Both the position numbers and the translations under genes were made by a program. A stretch of DNA of 51,585 bases. Source: Bacteroidales bacterium. GTDB taxonomy: Bacteria; Bacteroidota; Bacteroidia; Bacteroidales; P3. The notes under the pieces are model-generated. The model saw only the letters and a list, made by a program, of their open reading frames with translations, was not told where the DNA came from and made no database searches. Positions 7,184 through 15,852 of this stretch are shown piece by piece (positions within the stretch are counted from its first letter, which is position 1; each line of letters opens with the position of its first letter). The stretch spans positions 1 to 51,585 of the forward strand of contig JAFTDW010000044.1 in NCBI GenBank assembly GCA_017454015.1. The letters are read 5' to 3'.

Positions 7184-8299
7184 ATGGTGTACATACACAT
7201 ACCCTTCTGCCACCGCCGATGCACTTACTGCGCGTTCTATTCGCAGACGCAGATGGGGTTGATTGACGATTATTTGGCCGCCCTTGACCTTGAGCTGAAG
7301 GCGCGGGCCGACGGCCATGCTGTCACCACGCTCTATATAGGTGGCGGAACGCCTACGGCTCTTGGAATTAATGGTTTGAGCAGGCTGCTGAACGCTGTCG
7401 CCAGCCGTTACGACCTGTCGGATTTGAAGGAGTGTACCGTTGAGTGCAACCCGGAGCATCTTACCGGCAAATTCCTGTCGGAACTGAGAACACTGGGGGT
7501 TGTCAATAGGCTGAGCGTTGGTATTCAGAGTTTTGACGACAAGGTGCTGCGCTCTGTCAACCGTGTTCACGACAGTGCCACGGCACTGCTGGCGTTGCGG
7601 CATTGTGCCGAGACGGGGTTTGACAATATCTCTGTCGACCTTATATATGGACTTCCCAACCAGCGGGTTGACAGTTTCGTAGGCGACCTTGCCATTGTGT
7701 CGGGTATGATTGCCGACGGGGTGGGCATACATCACCTCTCGGCCTATGCCCTCTCTGTGGAGGATGGCTCGATGTTGAAGCGGCAGCTGGATGAGGGTAG
7801 GGTGGTACTGCCCGACGAAGATGTTGTGTCAGAGGATTATAGGCTGCTTCAGGAATGGCGCAATGCCGAAGGTATGCTCCATTACGAGGTCTCTAATTAT
7901 TGCCATGGCGGGTTTGAGTCCAAGCACAACAGCCGTTATTGGGACAGAACCCCTTATTGTGGCTATGGCGCCGGAGCACACTCGTTCAGCGGGCGTGTGC
8001 GTAGATGGAATGTGTCTGATATCAAGCAATATATAGCAGACATGGCGTCGGGCGGAAGATGTTACGACGAAGAGCTGCTGGATGGCAAGGATGCATTCAA
8101 CGAGACTGTCATGACGGCTCTGCGGACTCGTAAAGGGCTTGACAGCAGGGCCGTAGAGAGCCAATACCTGTCGCATCTCGAAAGCGGGATGCGCAGATTT
8201 GAGGAGCAAGGGTGGGTAATGAAAGAGGGCAACAGCTACAAGCCCACAGAAGAGGGTATGCTCTGGGCCGACTATATGGCTGCCGAGATGTTTTTGTAG
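7184..8299 (+). CDS. hemW: Radical SAM heme chaperone HemW
   Basis: HemW-family proteins (often mislabelled coproporphyrinogen III oxidase) are radical SAM proteins that deliver heme to target enzymes. The 371-residue protein begins almost directly with the cluster motif C9-x3-C13-x2-C16 (IPFCHRRCTYC), followed by YIGGGTPTAL, the NPEH strand and SVGIQSFDDKVL, then a C-terminal winged region. The family tail is present, so it is complete. The ATG at 7184 is the only sensible start, since in-frame stops occur just upstream. It stands alone between the tRNA terminator and a convergent lpxH-like gene. A true HemN would carry a longer N-terminal part. Confidence 0.92.
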   Translation: MVYIHIPFCHRRCTYCAFYSQTQMGLIDDYLAALDLELKARADGHAVTTLYIGGGTPTALGINGLSRLLNAVASRYDLSDLKECTVECNPEHLTGKFLSELRTLGVVNRLSVGIQSFDDKVLRSVNRVHDSATALLALRHCAETGFDNISVDLIYGLPNQRVDSFVGDLAIVSGMIADGVGIHHLSAYALSVEDGSMLKRQLDEGRVVLPDEDVVSEDYRLLQEWRNAEGMLHYEVSNYCHGGFESKHNSRYWDRTPYCGYGAGAHSFSGRVRRWNVSDIKQYIADMASGGRCYDEELLDGKDAFNETVMTALRTRKGLDSRAVESQYLSHLESGMRRFEEQGWVMKEGNSYKPTEEGMLWADYMAAEMFL

Positions 8300-8311
8300 T
8301 CTAAGACTTTA

Positions 8312-8369
8312 AGAAACTGTTTTGATTTTATTGATAAGAAAATCATTGAATGAAATCAAAACACTTTCT
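8312..8369. terminator. Long stem-loop between convergent hemW and lpxH
   Basis: Two 17-nt arms, 8312-8328 and 8353-8369, are reverse complements with one mismatch and enclose a 24-nt AT-rich loop. The structure lies just after the hemW stop and covers the last codons of the convergent lpxH-like gene, so it could terminate transcription from either side. Neither side has a long T-run, and the stem is mostly A-T apart from a few G-C pairs. Confidence 0.6.
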
Positions 8370-9092
8370 AAGAGAGACCTCGCCGTTGGCAATTACAGCG
8401 TAGTCGCGGTTGATGAACCAGTCGCCGACATTGACGTATAGGCAGTTGTTGTGCAGAGGGTGGGTCATGGCGAGGTGCCTGTGTCCGAAGATCATATAGT
8501 CGTAGTGTTTCGTTGCCGACAGTTTCATGCAGTATTGGAGCAACTCTTCGTTGTCGTCGCCAAGGTATGACAGGTATTTGGTACCATGCGATTTACGGCT
8601 CTGGCTGCTCCATGCGTGGGCTATGGGGAATGAGAATGCCGAAGGGAGTGTGGCAAAGAGCCGTTGGTTTATCCGGCACCGGAATATGCGTTTCAGCATC
8701 GGGTAGCTGCCACGGGTTACGCCGAGGCCGTCGCCGTGTCCGAAGAGTATCGATTTGCCGTCGATAGTGAGTTCGGTAGGGGCGGAGTGCATTATGGCGC
8801 CTATCTCATGTTCAAAATAGTCGAACACCCACATGTCGTGGTTGCCTATAAAGTAGTGTATCTCAGTGCCCTTGTCGGCCATTGTGGCGAGTTGTCCGAG
8901 GAGTCTGGTGTGCCCGCGGGGCACCACTTGGCGGTAGCTGAACCAAAAGTCGAACATGTCGCCAAGCAGTACGAGCCGTCCGGCGTCGGCCTCAATGCTT
9001 TTGAGCCATGCCACAAGCTGCTGCTCGCGCAGTAGGCTTTCGGGCGAGTTGTCGAAGTGTGAGTCGGATACTATGTAGGTGTTGTTCGCCAT
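8343..9092 (-). CDS. UDP-2,3-diacylglucosamine hydrolase family (LpxH-like) metallophosphoesterase
   Basis: This family cleaves UDP-2,3-diacylglucosamine to lipid X in lipid A synthesis at the inner membrane surface. The 249-residue protein has the calcineurin-like metal-binding motifs in order: SDSHFD (D10, H12), GDMFDFWF (D45), GNHD (N84, H85), HGDG and GHRH. The FDFWF variant and length are typical of the LpxH-like enzymes of Bacteroidota. It is the last gene of a leftward run with the DUF4369 lipoprotein 42 bp upstream. Its last codons form one arm of the hemW/lpxH stem-loop. Substrate is inferred from family only. Confidence 0.85.
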   Translation of the reverse strand: MANNTYIVSDSHFDNSPESLLREQQLVAWLKSIEADAGRLVLLGDMFDFWFSYRQVVPRGHTRLLGQLATMADKGTEIHYFIGNHDMWVFDYFEHEIGAIMHSAPTELTIDGKSILFGHGDGLGVTRGSYPMLKRIFRCRINQRLFATLPSAFSFPIAHAWSSQSRKSHGTKYLSYLGDDNEELLQYCMKLSATKHYDYMIFGHRHLAMTHPLHNNCLYVNVGDWFINRDYAVIANGEVSLRKCFDFIQ

Positions 9093-9134
9093 CAGTAGTG
9101 ACTGATTCCCAATGCAGATAACGTGTATTGTCCT

Positions 9135-9899
9135 TTAACCGCCTATCTCAAACTGGGCGGCTTGCGCTTTGGGCTCGTATTTGTGGCGCAGTATCTCCAC
9201 GGTGTTCTTGAAGTGTATGGTGTGTGGGTTGTCGGGCAGTTCCTTTTGCAGGCCGTCAAGCACCAACTCATAGTAGGTAAAAGAGGTCTCCGGTGGCAAG
9301 AGCGGCATGTTTGCGTTGAAGGGTTTGTAGAGTGCTATGAGTGTGCTGAGCGAGCCGAAGTTCTCGTTGATGAAACGCCCAACATACTCTTGCTGCATGC
9401 GGTAGTTCTCGATAAAGATGGAGTCGGTCTCTTGCTTGGCTATGGCATATTGCTTCTCGCTGAGGGAGTCCTGGTTCTTACGGTCTCTCTCGGCAAGCTC
9501 CCGCACTGCATTGTTGCCCATGTTGGAGTAGTCCTGCAGTTGCCAGAGCAGTATGCTTTCGGGAGAGCCGGAGATGTTGTAGGTCTCTTGCAGGTTGTCG
9601 TAGTTGCCAGTGATGGCTATCTTTTCTTTAGGAGAGGGTAGCAACACTATGTAGTTGAATTGGTTGACGTGAATGTTGTAGAATGTCTTGTACGGCATCT
9701 CGTGCGAAAAGGTGAAGTGGCCTTTGTCGTCGAGTTGTAGGGAATCGATAAAGAGAGGCTCTTCGTCGGGTATGATCTCCTCTATATATATGTTTTTGTT
9801 CTCACCACCGACGAGCGTTCCCTCCACGGTGAAGGTGTTTTTGTTGGAACAAGCTGCAAGCAAGATTGTTGCAAATACCGATAAAATGATTTTTTTCAT
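9135..9899 (-). CDS. DUF4369 lipoprotein lacking the usual thioredoxin domain
   Basis: An N-terminal lipoprotein signal (MKKIILSVFATILLAACSNK, lipid-modified C17) precedes a DUF4369-type beta domain (ending near YNISGSPES) and a helical linker. In most relatives this is followed by a TlpA/AhpC-TSA thioredoxin-like domain opening with FEIGxxAPxI. Here the frame ends with AQFEIGG and a stop exactly at that border, and only 42 bp remain before the next gene, so no CxxC motif exists. It is therefore either a genuine two-part form or a truncated derivative. It is 16 bp after aroC and presumably co-transcribed. Role unknown; a disulfide reductase function cannot be assigned without the missing domain. 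Confidence 0.8.
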   Translation of the reverse strand: MKKIILSVFATILLAACSNKNTFTVEGTLVGGENKNIYIEEIIPDEEPLFIDSLQLDDKGHFTFSHEMPYKTFYNIHVNQFNYIVLLPSPKEKIAITGNYDNLQETYNISGSPESILLWQLQDYSNMGNNAVRELAERDRKNQDSLSEKQYAIAKQETDSIFIENYRMQQEYVGRFINENFGSLSTLIALYKPFNANMPLLPPETSFTYYELVLDGLQKELPDNPHTIHFKNTVEILRHKYEPKAQAAQFEIGG

Positions 9900-9915
9900 C
9901 GTTTTGACGAGTTTG

Positions 9916-10911
9916 TTATTGAGTTATCATTAAATCTGCTATGGTCAGGGCTGTCATGGCTTCCACTATTACAGCGGTGCGGGGTACATGGCAAGTGTCG
10001 TGGCGACCTTGTGGCTTGACAACGTGTGTGTTGCCGTCTCGGTCGAGACATGGGGTCCCTTGTGCAATGGTGCCCACGGGGTGCAGCGCAAGGCGGATGG
10101 TGACAGGGTTGCCGTCGGATATTCCGCCAATGATTCCGTCAGTATGTTCTTGTGAATATGCTATATATTCGCTGCCTGTGAGGTTGGGGGCCGAGGAGCC
10201 CTGTCCGAATTCAAAGGCCCTCACGGTGGGTATTGACATGAGGGCGTATGCGAGGCGCGACTGGAGCCTGTCAAAAGTGGGGTTGCCAATACCGGCAGGC
10301 ATGCCCTCGACGGTACACGTGATGGTGCCTCCGGCGGTGTCGCCTTTCTGTTGTATGTCTGCGAGTATTTGGCTGGCTTGGAGGGCCGTGGCGTTGTTGG
10401 AAATTTCAATGCCAGCTAACGACTTGACGGTGGCTATTACGTTGATGTCGTGTGTTTTGAGTATTGATTTCGCCACTACGCCAGCCACCACGCGGGCTAC
10501 TGTCTCGCGTGCCGAGGCGCGACCGCCGCCGCGAGGGTCGCGGCGGCCGAACCGTTGCTCCCATGTGCGGTCGGCGTGGAGTGGGCGGTAGAGGCTTTGC
10601 AGCACGTTGTAGTCGGCTCCGTTTGTGTCAGAGTTGTTGATAACGAAAGCTATAGGGGTGCCCAGGGTGGTGCCGTCGAGTATTCCAGAGAGGAATGTCA
10701 CATTGTCCGGTTCGTGGCGCGGTGTGGCGAACTGTTCAAAAGAGACGCCATACAATGTGTCTCCCACCTGTCGACGCTGTATGTCGCTGCGCAGCAGTTG
10801 CTCGTCAATAGGAATGTTAGCAGTACAGCCATCGAGAATACCTCCGATGGCTGTGCCGTGTGATTCGCCAAATGTGGTGAGTCTTAATGTGTTGCCTATG
10901 CTGTTGTACAC
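9916..10911 (-). CDS. aroC: Chorismate synthase AroC
   Basis: AroC converts 5-enolpyruvylshikimate-3-phosphate to chorismate with reduced FMN, the last step of the shikimate pathway; the preceding enzyme, AroA, is also in this window. The 331-residue protein has GESHG (15-19, catalytic H18), the HAD...RRDPRGGGRASARET region with the second catalytic His, and the FEFGQGSS and GRHD motifs of the C-terminal part. It is somewhat short and more divergent than typical. The start is a GTG (10909-10911) placed directly after the TAA of the FKBP gene with no base between, suggesting translational coupling. Confidence 0.93.
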   Translation of the reverse strand: MYNSIGNTLRLTTFGESHGTAIGGILDGCTANIPIDEQLLRSDIQRRQVGDTLYGVSFEQFATPRHEPDNVTFLSGILDGTTLGTPIAFVINNSDTNGADYNVLQSLYRPLHADRTWEQRFGRRDPRGGGRASARETVARVVAGVVAKSILKTHDINVIATVKSLAGIEISNNATALQASQILADIQQKGDTAGGTITCTVEGMPAGIGNPTFDRLQSRLAYALMSIPTVRAFEFGQGSSAPNLTGSEYIAYSQEHTDGIIGGISDGNPVTIRLALHPVGTIAQGTPCLDRDGNTHVVKPQGRHDTCHVPRTAVIVEAMTALTIADLMITQ

Positions 10912-11760
10912 TTATTTGGGTGTTACAATGTCGAGCAATTCTACATCGAAGATAAGGGCGGAGCCTGGCGGGATTATGCCTGCGGGCTGTTCGCCGTAGC
11001 CCAGTGTGTAGGGGATGTAGAGAATGTAGTGGGAGCCGATATCCATGAGCTGCACGCCTTCGGTCCAGCCGGGAATAACTTGGTTGAGTGGCAGTTCGAG
11101 CGGCTCGCCGCGGTCGTAGGAACTGTCGAACTTGGTGCCGTCGATAAGGGTGCCGGTGTAGTGTATGCGTACCACGTCGGTCTCTTTGGGCTTTTTGCCG
11201 TTGCCTTTCTTGATGATTTTGTACTGGAGGCCGGACTTGGTGGTGAACACCGACTTGTTGTTCTTGTTCTCTGCGAGGAATTTCTCGCCCTCCTCTATGG
11301 TCTTGGGCATACGCTCGCGCATCTGCTTGTCTTTCTCCTGCTGGCGGCGCTCGAACTCCTGCTGGAAACGCTGGAGCAGCGGGTTCATTGTCTGCTGCGT
11401 GAAGTTGTTTTTGCCGTTGGCGCAGTCTATCAGCGAGTGGCCAACAACCTCAACATCAATAGGCAAGCCCTGCATGGACCAGTTGTTGAAGAGGTCTCTG
11501 CCGATAGCGTAGGACGAAGAGTCTGTGAAGTCTTGTAGCTTGATGGTCATTGCGTTGCGTGCGGCAGTGAGCTGATTCTCATAGTTCTGGGTGGTCTTCT
11601 TGAGTTCCGCTTCGAGTTTGTCGGCTTTGGCGGCTTTCTCCTGAAGCTCTTTGAGGTAAGCCTCTGAAACAGTGCATTTGCCTTTCTTGCAGGTTATCTC
11701 CTGGGAGAATGCCGTGCAAGCAAAGAGAATTGAAAAAGAAAGAAGGATGGCTTTTTTCAT
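10912..11760 (-). CDS. Secreted FKBP-type peptidyl-prolyl isomerase
   Basis: A signal peptide (MKKAILLSFSILFACTAFSQ) sends the protein to the periplasm. A coiled-coil-like region (~30-75) and an FKBP N-terminal dimerisation domain (~75-175) follow, then a C-terminal FKBP domain (~185-280) with IHYTGTLIDGTKFDSSYDRG, VIPGWTEGVQLM and YGEQPAGIIPPGSALIFDVE, the normal active-site outline of FkpA/Mip proteins. Length 282 is usual. It should speed proline isomerisation in exported proteins. The gene runs leftward and abuts aroC. A 95-bp gap separates it from the butyrate kinase gene upstream. Confidence 0.92.
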   Translation of the reverse strand: MKKAILLSFSILFACTAFSQEITCKKGKCTVSEAYLKELQEKAAKADKLEAELKKTTQNYENQLTAARNAMTIKLQDFTDSSSYAIGRDLFNNWSMQGLPIDVEVVGHSLIDCANGKNNFTQQTMNPLLQRFQQEFERRQQEKDKQMRERMPKTIEEGEKFLAENKNNKSVFTTKSGLQYKIIKKGNGKKPKETDVVRIHYTGTLIDGTKFDSSYDRGEPLELPLNQVIPGWTEGVQLMDIGSHYILYIPYTLGYGEQPAGIIPPGSALIFDVELLDIVTPK

Positions 11761-11855
11761 TGTTATTAAAAGAGTTGTTTTCGCAGGAACAGTGTCGTTT
11801 GCGGTAGGTGTGGTAGTACCGGCAAGGTTGGCAGTACTGCTATTATTAGTAAGAA

Positions 11856-12947
11856 CTATTTATAGATCTTGGCAGGTTTGCCGTCGAGTATCTCTTTGCC
11901 GCATATGGCAAGGGCAAGCATCTCGTTCTCACCTTTGTAGACTTTCACTGGGGCTATCCAGTCAATGTATGAAGAGATCTGGGCCATCCAGGGTTTGCTG
12001 TATGCTATGCCGCCGGTGAGGATGATGGCATCGACTTTGCCCTTCACCACGGCAGCGAGACGGCTGATTTCAAGAGCCACCTGATAGCAGAAAGCGTCGA
12101 CGAGGAGCTTGCATTTGGGGTCGCCGGCAATGGCTTTCTTCTCCACCTCGTAAGCGTCGTTGGTGCCGAGATAGGCCACGAAGCCACCTTCGGCGGTGAC
12201 CATCTTCTTGACGTCGGCCATAGTGTACTTGCCACTGAAACAGACCTCTATGAGCTTGCTGGCGTTGATGCTGCCCGAGCGGGTGGGAGAGAAGGCTCCA
12301 AGTCCGCAAAGGGCGCGGTTGACCTCAACAGTGCGGCCGTGGTTGTGGATACCTACGCTGACACCGCCGCCGAGGTGGGCTATTATAAGGTTAAGGTCTT
12401 CGTAGTTCTTGCCTACTTCGCGGGCGTAGAGCTTGGCGGTCATTTTCTGGTTGAGGCAGTGCCAGATAACACCTTCGCGGTGGGGGTCTAAGTCAAACAC
12501 AGGGTGCCCTGTGATTCGTGCGTAGTCGGGGCGCTCGTCAACGATGCCGGGGTCGGCGATGTAGGCTTTGCCGAGGCCAATCTCTTTGGCTATACTGTCG
12601 GCAATGAGGGCGCCGAGGTTGCATGCGTGTTTGCCCTGAATACCATCATGACACTCCTGACGCATTAGCTCGTTGACCTCGTATGTACCTGATTCGCAGG
12701 GGCGGGTAAGACCGCCGCGGCCCATTACGATGGCAATTTCGTCGGTGCTGACATTGTGCTTCTTCAGCATGTCGAGGATAGTGGCTTTGCGATAGTCGAA
12801 CTGGTCGGCAACCTCTTTGAATTGTTGTATCTCTTCAATGGGGTGCTTGATGTTCTCGGTGAAGACTTCGTTCTCACCTTCGTAGATGGAAGCTTTGGTG
12901 GATGTGGCACCAGGGTTGATGACCAATGTGTACTTTTTTGTGTCCAT
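11856..12947 (-). CDS. buk: Butyrate kinase
   Basis: Butyrate kinase interconverts butyryl-phosphate + ADP and butyrate + ATP. The protein (363 aa from the ATG at 12945-12947) has the acetokinase-family ATPase fold: N-terminal INPGATSTKASIY, the IAHLGGGVSVG phosphate motif, FSPTRSGS and ILTGGIAYS. It matches butyrate rather than acetate kinase by the ESGTYEVNELM stretch and length. The frame extends to a GTG at 12977, but those ten residues (QTTSRIIKL) look like leader. The usual partner phosphotransbutyrylase (ptb) is not adjacent. A related branched-chain acid kinase activity is possible. Transcribed from its own divergent promoter. Confidence 0.92.
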   Translation of the reverse strand: MDTKKYTLVINPGATSTKASIYEGENEVFTENIKHPIEEIQQFKEVADQFDYRKATILDMLKKHNVSTDEIAIVMGRGGLTRPCESGTYEVNELMRQECHDGIQGKHACNLGALIADSIAKEIGLGKAYIADPGIVDERPDYARITGHPVFDLDPHREGVIWHCLNQKMTAKLYAREVGKNYEDLNLIIAHLGGGVSVGIHNHGRTVEVNRALCGLGAFSPTRSGSINASKLIEVCFSGKYTMADVKKMVTAEGGFVAYLGTNDAYEVEKKAIAGDPKCKLLVDAFCYQVALEISRLAAVVKGKVDAIILTGGIAYSKPWMAQISSYIDWIAPVKVYKGENEMLALAICGKEILDGKPAKIYK

Positions 12948-12990
12948 TAGTTTGATAATTCTGCTTGTTGTTTGCACTATTTTGGATATG

Positions 12991-12998
12991 CAAAGTTA
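12991..12998 (-). promoter_or_regulatory. Probable -7 box of the butyrate kinase promoter
   Basis: TAACTTTG on the minus strand fits TAnnTTTG and lies 44 bp before the buk ATG. The nearest upstream TTTG is only 12 bp away instead of 19-21, so the -33 element is poor. Confidence 0.5.
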
Positions 12999-13147
12999 TG
13001 AAAAAATCTTCAAATGGCGGTAATAATCTGTAGGCCGACGCTAAAAAAATATACATTTTATTGTTGAAAACTTATAGATTGTCGTTGATATTCTTTTTGT
13101 TACGGTTTGATAGATTTGTGATATATTTGTATCGTGTCCGTAGGGTT

Positions 13148-13178
13148 TTTGTTGTAAGAGAATAATTTTGTAATTTTG
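13148..13178 (+). promoter_or_regulatory. Promoter of the lytic transglycosylase gene
   Basis: TTTG at 13148-13151, a 19-bp spacer, and TAATTTTG at 13171-13178 match the Bacteroidota -33/-7 consensus exactly. The predicted start lies ~30 bp before the ATG at 13219. Confidence 0.8.
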
Positions 13179-13218
13179 CATTTAGTTATATATAGATACT
13201 ACGACAAGTTTTTTAGGT

Positions 13219-14799
13219 ATGAATAATGCAAGAATGAGCTATGTGGTGGCTCTCTTTTTAGGGGTGTTTGTGTGGGCAATACCGCAGGTGAACGGACAAG
13301 GCAACTCTGAGGTTGACCCTATGTTCGTTGTTATCGACAACGCCAACTACGACAGTTTGTTGAATAGCTATTATATCAAGAAGTCTGTTAAGAACGTCGG
13401 AGGGCATTACCTGCGCGAGGCCACCATGCGCGACATGGGCTTCGACAATATCCCCGATTCTATACTAGCTTGGCGGTTGAGGGCTTTGCCTACCATAATC
13501 CCCATGACGTATAATCACGATGTGCGTGCTTATATCAAGATGTATGTGAACAAGATGCGTACACGTATCGATGTCACGCTGGCACTCTCCGAGTATTATT
13601 TCCCAATGTTTGAGGAGGTGCTCAACCGCTACGGGGTGCCCGACGAGCTGAAGTATCTCACCATAGTGGAGTCGGCCATGAATCCTCAGGCAACCTCCCG
13701 CGTCGGTGCGGCTGGCTTGTGGCAGTTCATGTACAAGACTGGCAAGAACTACGACTTGCAGCTCAACTCGCTCGTCGACGAGCGAAGGGACCCTATGCGT
13801 TCCACAGTGGCGGCGGCACGCTATCTGCGCGACCTGCATGGTATTTTCGGCGACTGGACGCTTGCCATCGCCGCGTACAACTGCGGCCCTGGCAATATCA
13901 ACAAAGCTATTGCCCGTTCCGGTGGCAAACGCGACTTTTGGCAGATATACAACTATTTGCCTCGTGAGACGCGTGGCTATATACCAGCCTACATTGCCGC
14001 TACGTATATTATGAACTATTACCATGAGCATGGCATCAAACCCAGCAACATTGCGTTGCCCATCAATGCCGACACGGTGGCGTTGAAGCAAGACATGCTG
14101 CTCTCTGTCGTTGAACGTTTCACCGGTATAGAGCTGGCCGAGCTGAAGGCTCTCAACCCCCAATATCGCACCGATTTGGTTCCGGGCTCTTCGGGCCGAT
14201 GTGCCATCACCCTGCCAGTGGTCAGGATCCAGACTTTCATCGCCTATGAGGACTCGATATACAAGGTCTCCAAGGATACTATCGACAAGAAGTCGATGTA
14301 CCAGGTGGCTCAGCAAGAGACCGAACGTCTGGTACATAAAGTCAAGAAAGGCGAGACGATAAACAAAGTTGCTTCGCGCTATGGCGTCACCGTGAGCGAT
14401 ATAAAACGATGGAACAAGAAGCGTAGCAGCACTTTACAGATTGGCGAAAGACTTGTCATTTATAGGCGCAATCCCAATTATGTGCCGCCCAAGAAGCCTG
14501 TGGAGAATGTTCCGGCAACGGATAGCACAAGCAAGGTCAGCGTAGGCGAGAGCGACTCGATAATTTCAATGTCGGGCGATCGGGAGGCGGTGATCTCTTC
14601 GGTGTCCAATTCCGGGCGGGTTGCCGAGAGCAGGCCGGCTACACAGGAGCGCGTGGTGCATACCGTGAAAAAGGGAGAGACACTGTCGTCTATCTCAAGG
14701 AAATACGGCATACCGGTAAGCGATATAAAGAAGCGTAACAATCTAAGGTCAGACAATCTGCAGATAGGGCAGAAGTTGACAATAAGTCATAGTAAATAA
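13219..14799 (+). CDS. MltD-like lytic transglycosylase with two LysM domains
   Basis: This protein cleaves peptidoglycan glycan strands in the periplasm. A signal peptide covers residues 1-~26 (cleavage near VNGQ). The SLT (family 1) domain has the catalytic Glu151 in ESAMNPQATSRVGAAGLWQF, plus the AYNCGPGNINKAI motif. Two LysM peptidoglycan-binding modules follow at ~374-417 and ~481-523, separated by a Ser/Thr-rich linker. The order signal-SLT-LysM-LysM and the 526-residue length are those of MltD-like enzymes of Bacteroidota. The next gene (FtsB/DivIC-like) begins 28 bp downstream, a pairing consistent with cell-wall growth and division. Confidence 0.93.
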   Translation: MNNARMSYVVALFLGVFVWAIPQVNGQGNSEVDPMFVVIDNANYDSLLNSYYIKKSVKNVGGHYLREATMRDMGFDNIPDSILAWRLRALPTIIPMTYNHDVRAYIKMYVNKMRTRIDVTLALSEYYFPMFEEVLNRYGVPDELKYLTIVESAMNPQATSRVGAAGLWQFMYKTGKNYDLQLNSLVDERRDPMRSTVAAARYLRDLHGIFGDWTLAIAAYNCGPGNINKAIARSGGKRDFWQIYNYLPRETRGYIPAYIAATYIMNYYHEHGIKPSNIALPINADTVALKQDMLLSVVERFTGIELAELKALNPQYRTDLVPGSSGRCAITLPVVRIQTFIAYEDSIYKVSKDTIDKKSMYQVAQQETERLVHKVKKGETINKVASRYGVTVSDIKRWNKKRSSTLQIGERLVIYRRNPNYVPPKKPVENVPATDSTSKVSVGESDSIISMSGDREAVISSVSNSGRVAESRPATQERVVHTVKKGETLSSISRKYGIPVSDIKKRNNLRSDNLQIGQKLTISHSK

Positions 14800-14827
14800 C
14801 ATTATTGCAAATAATCTCCGAATATTC

Positions 14828-15229
14828 ATGCAACAAAGTGTAGATAGCTCAGACTCCATGCGCGATACGTTTGATGGTGTCGATGTGACTGGTGAGGGCA
14901 ATGCCGAGCAAAACGCCCCGCAGCCCAAGCAGGTGCCGCTATGGTTAAAAGTGTGGCGTGTCGTCAAAAACAGATATGTGGCCACTATACTTATATTCCT
15001 GATACTGTGGCTCGGCGTCTCTAAAAACAACCTTTTTGTGTCGTTGCGTCTGCACAAGCAGGTGAAGGAACTGGAGACTACCGAGAAGCTGTTAAAGGAG
15101 GAGATGTACCGCGACAGCGTGGAGAGCGAGTTGCTTAGGCACAACAAAGAGGCTCTCGAGCGCTATGGCCGTGAGCACTACTATATGAGGGGCGAGAAAG
15201 AGGATGTGTTTGTTGTAGTCGAAGAGTAA
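14828..15229 (+). CDS. FtsB/DivIC-like septum formation initiator
   Basis: A short bitopic membrane protein of 133 residues. An acidic N-terminal cytoplasmic part (~1-45) is followed by one transmembrane helix (~57-75, ATILIFLILWLGVS) and a coiled coil (~80-115, LHKQVKELETTEKLLKEEM), then a REHYYMRGEKEDVFVV tail that matches the (R/K)E.Y.M...E.VY ending of the DivIC/FtsB family. Such proteins stabilise FtsL and the divisome. It follows the transglycosylase gene by 28 bp and ends head-on against the nlpC gene with no bases between the two stop codons. No terminator is seen at that junction. Confidence 0.85.
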   Translation: MQQSVDSSDSMRDTFDGVDVTGEGNAEQNAPQPKQVPLWLKVWRVVKNRYVATILIFLILWLGVSKNNLFVSLRLHKQVKELETTEKLLKEEMYRDSVESELLRHNKEALERYGREHYYMRGEKEDVFVVVEE

Positions 15230-15847
15230 TCAGTACTTTGTTTGCACCGATTTGTGCCGTCCGCCTTTGTAGAAATGTGATGCCCAATAGGAGTTGCTCA
15301 TTGGGCTTATCATTACGCCTTTTGATGTGGAAGAGTGGACAAACAGTCCGTCTTTCAGATAGATGCCTACATGCGACACTTTGCCGTTGCTGTTGGTGAA
15401 GAACACAAGGTCGCCCTCGCGCAGCTTCTCGCGGCTTATGAGCGAGACATCTTGCAGCATGTCGTTGGCAGTGCGGTGTAGCTGTATGCCATACACCGAC
15501 TGGAAGATGTTGTTTACGAAGCAGGAACAGTCCACGCCGGTGGTGCTGCAGCCTCCAATTTTATAGGGTGTGCCGTACCATGACTCTATGGCGCTGTATA
15601 GCTTAGGGTTGTCTTTCGGGGTGATTTCTATACCTATGTTGCCCTTGGCTTTGCCTTCGTTTTTCTGGTTTTTGGCAGGAGGAGCCACGGCGACAGTCTC
15701 CTCAACATACTCGTCGGCATAGAGTGCCCCTATTATATAGTCCTCGTCCTCAAGGTCTTTGCTGAGAAATGTCTTGAGACCTTTGCACGAGGTGGCGCAG
15801 AGCAGTATGGCGAGGCAGGCGAAGAGTATGTGGGATTTGTTTTTCAT
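15230..15847 (-). CDS. NlpC/P60 family cell-wall peptidase lipoprotein
   Basis: A lipoprotein-like signal ends at C21 (LCATSC). The C-terminal NlpC/P60 (C40) domain spans ~85-200 with catalytic Cys107 in VDCSCF, His159 in SHVGIYL and a third polar residue His171 in VHSS. Such enzymes cut peptide stems of peptidoglycan. The residue after DCS is normally Gly (DCSG) but is Cys109 here. A low-complexity linker (~45-75) links anchor and catalytic domain. The gene follows the lipid kinase by 76 bp, a gap holding short tandem repeats. Likely last gene of the long leftward series. Confidence 0.88.
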   Translation of the reverse strand: MKNKSHILFACLAILLCATSCKGLKTFLSKDLEDEDYIIGALYADEYVEETVAVAPPAKNQKNEGKAKGNIGIEITPKDNPKLYSAIESWYGTPYKIGGCSTTGVDCSCFVNNIFQSVYGIQLHRTANDMLQDVSLISREKLREGDLVFFTNSNGKVSHVGIYLKDGLFVHSSTSKGVMISPMSNSYWASHFYKGGRHKSVQTKY

Positions 15848-15852
15848 GCTAT

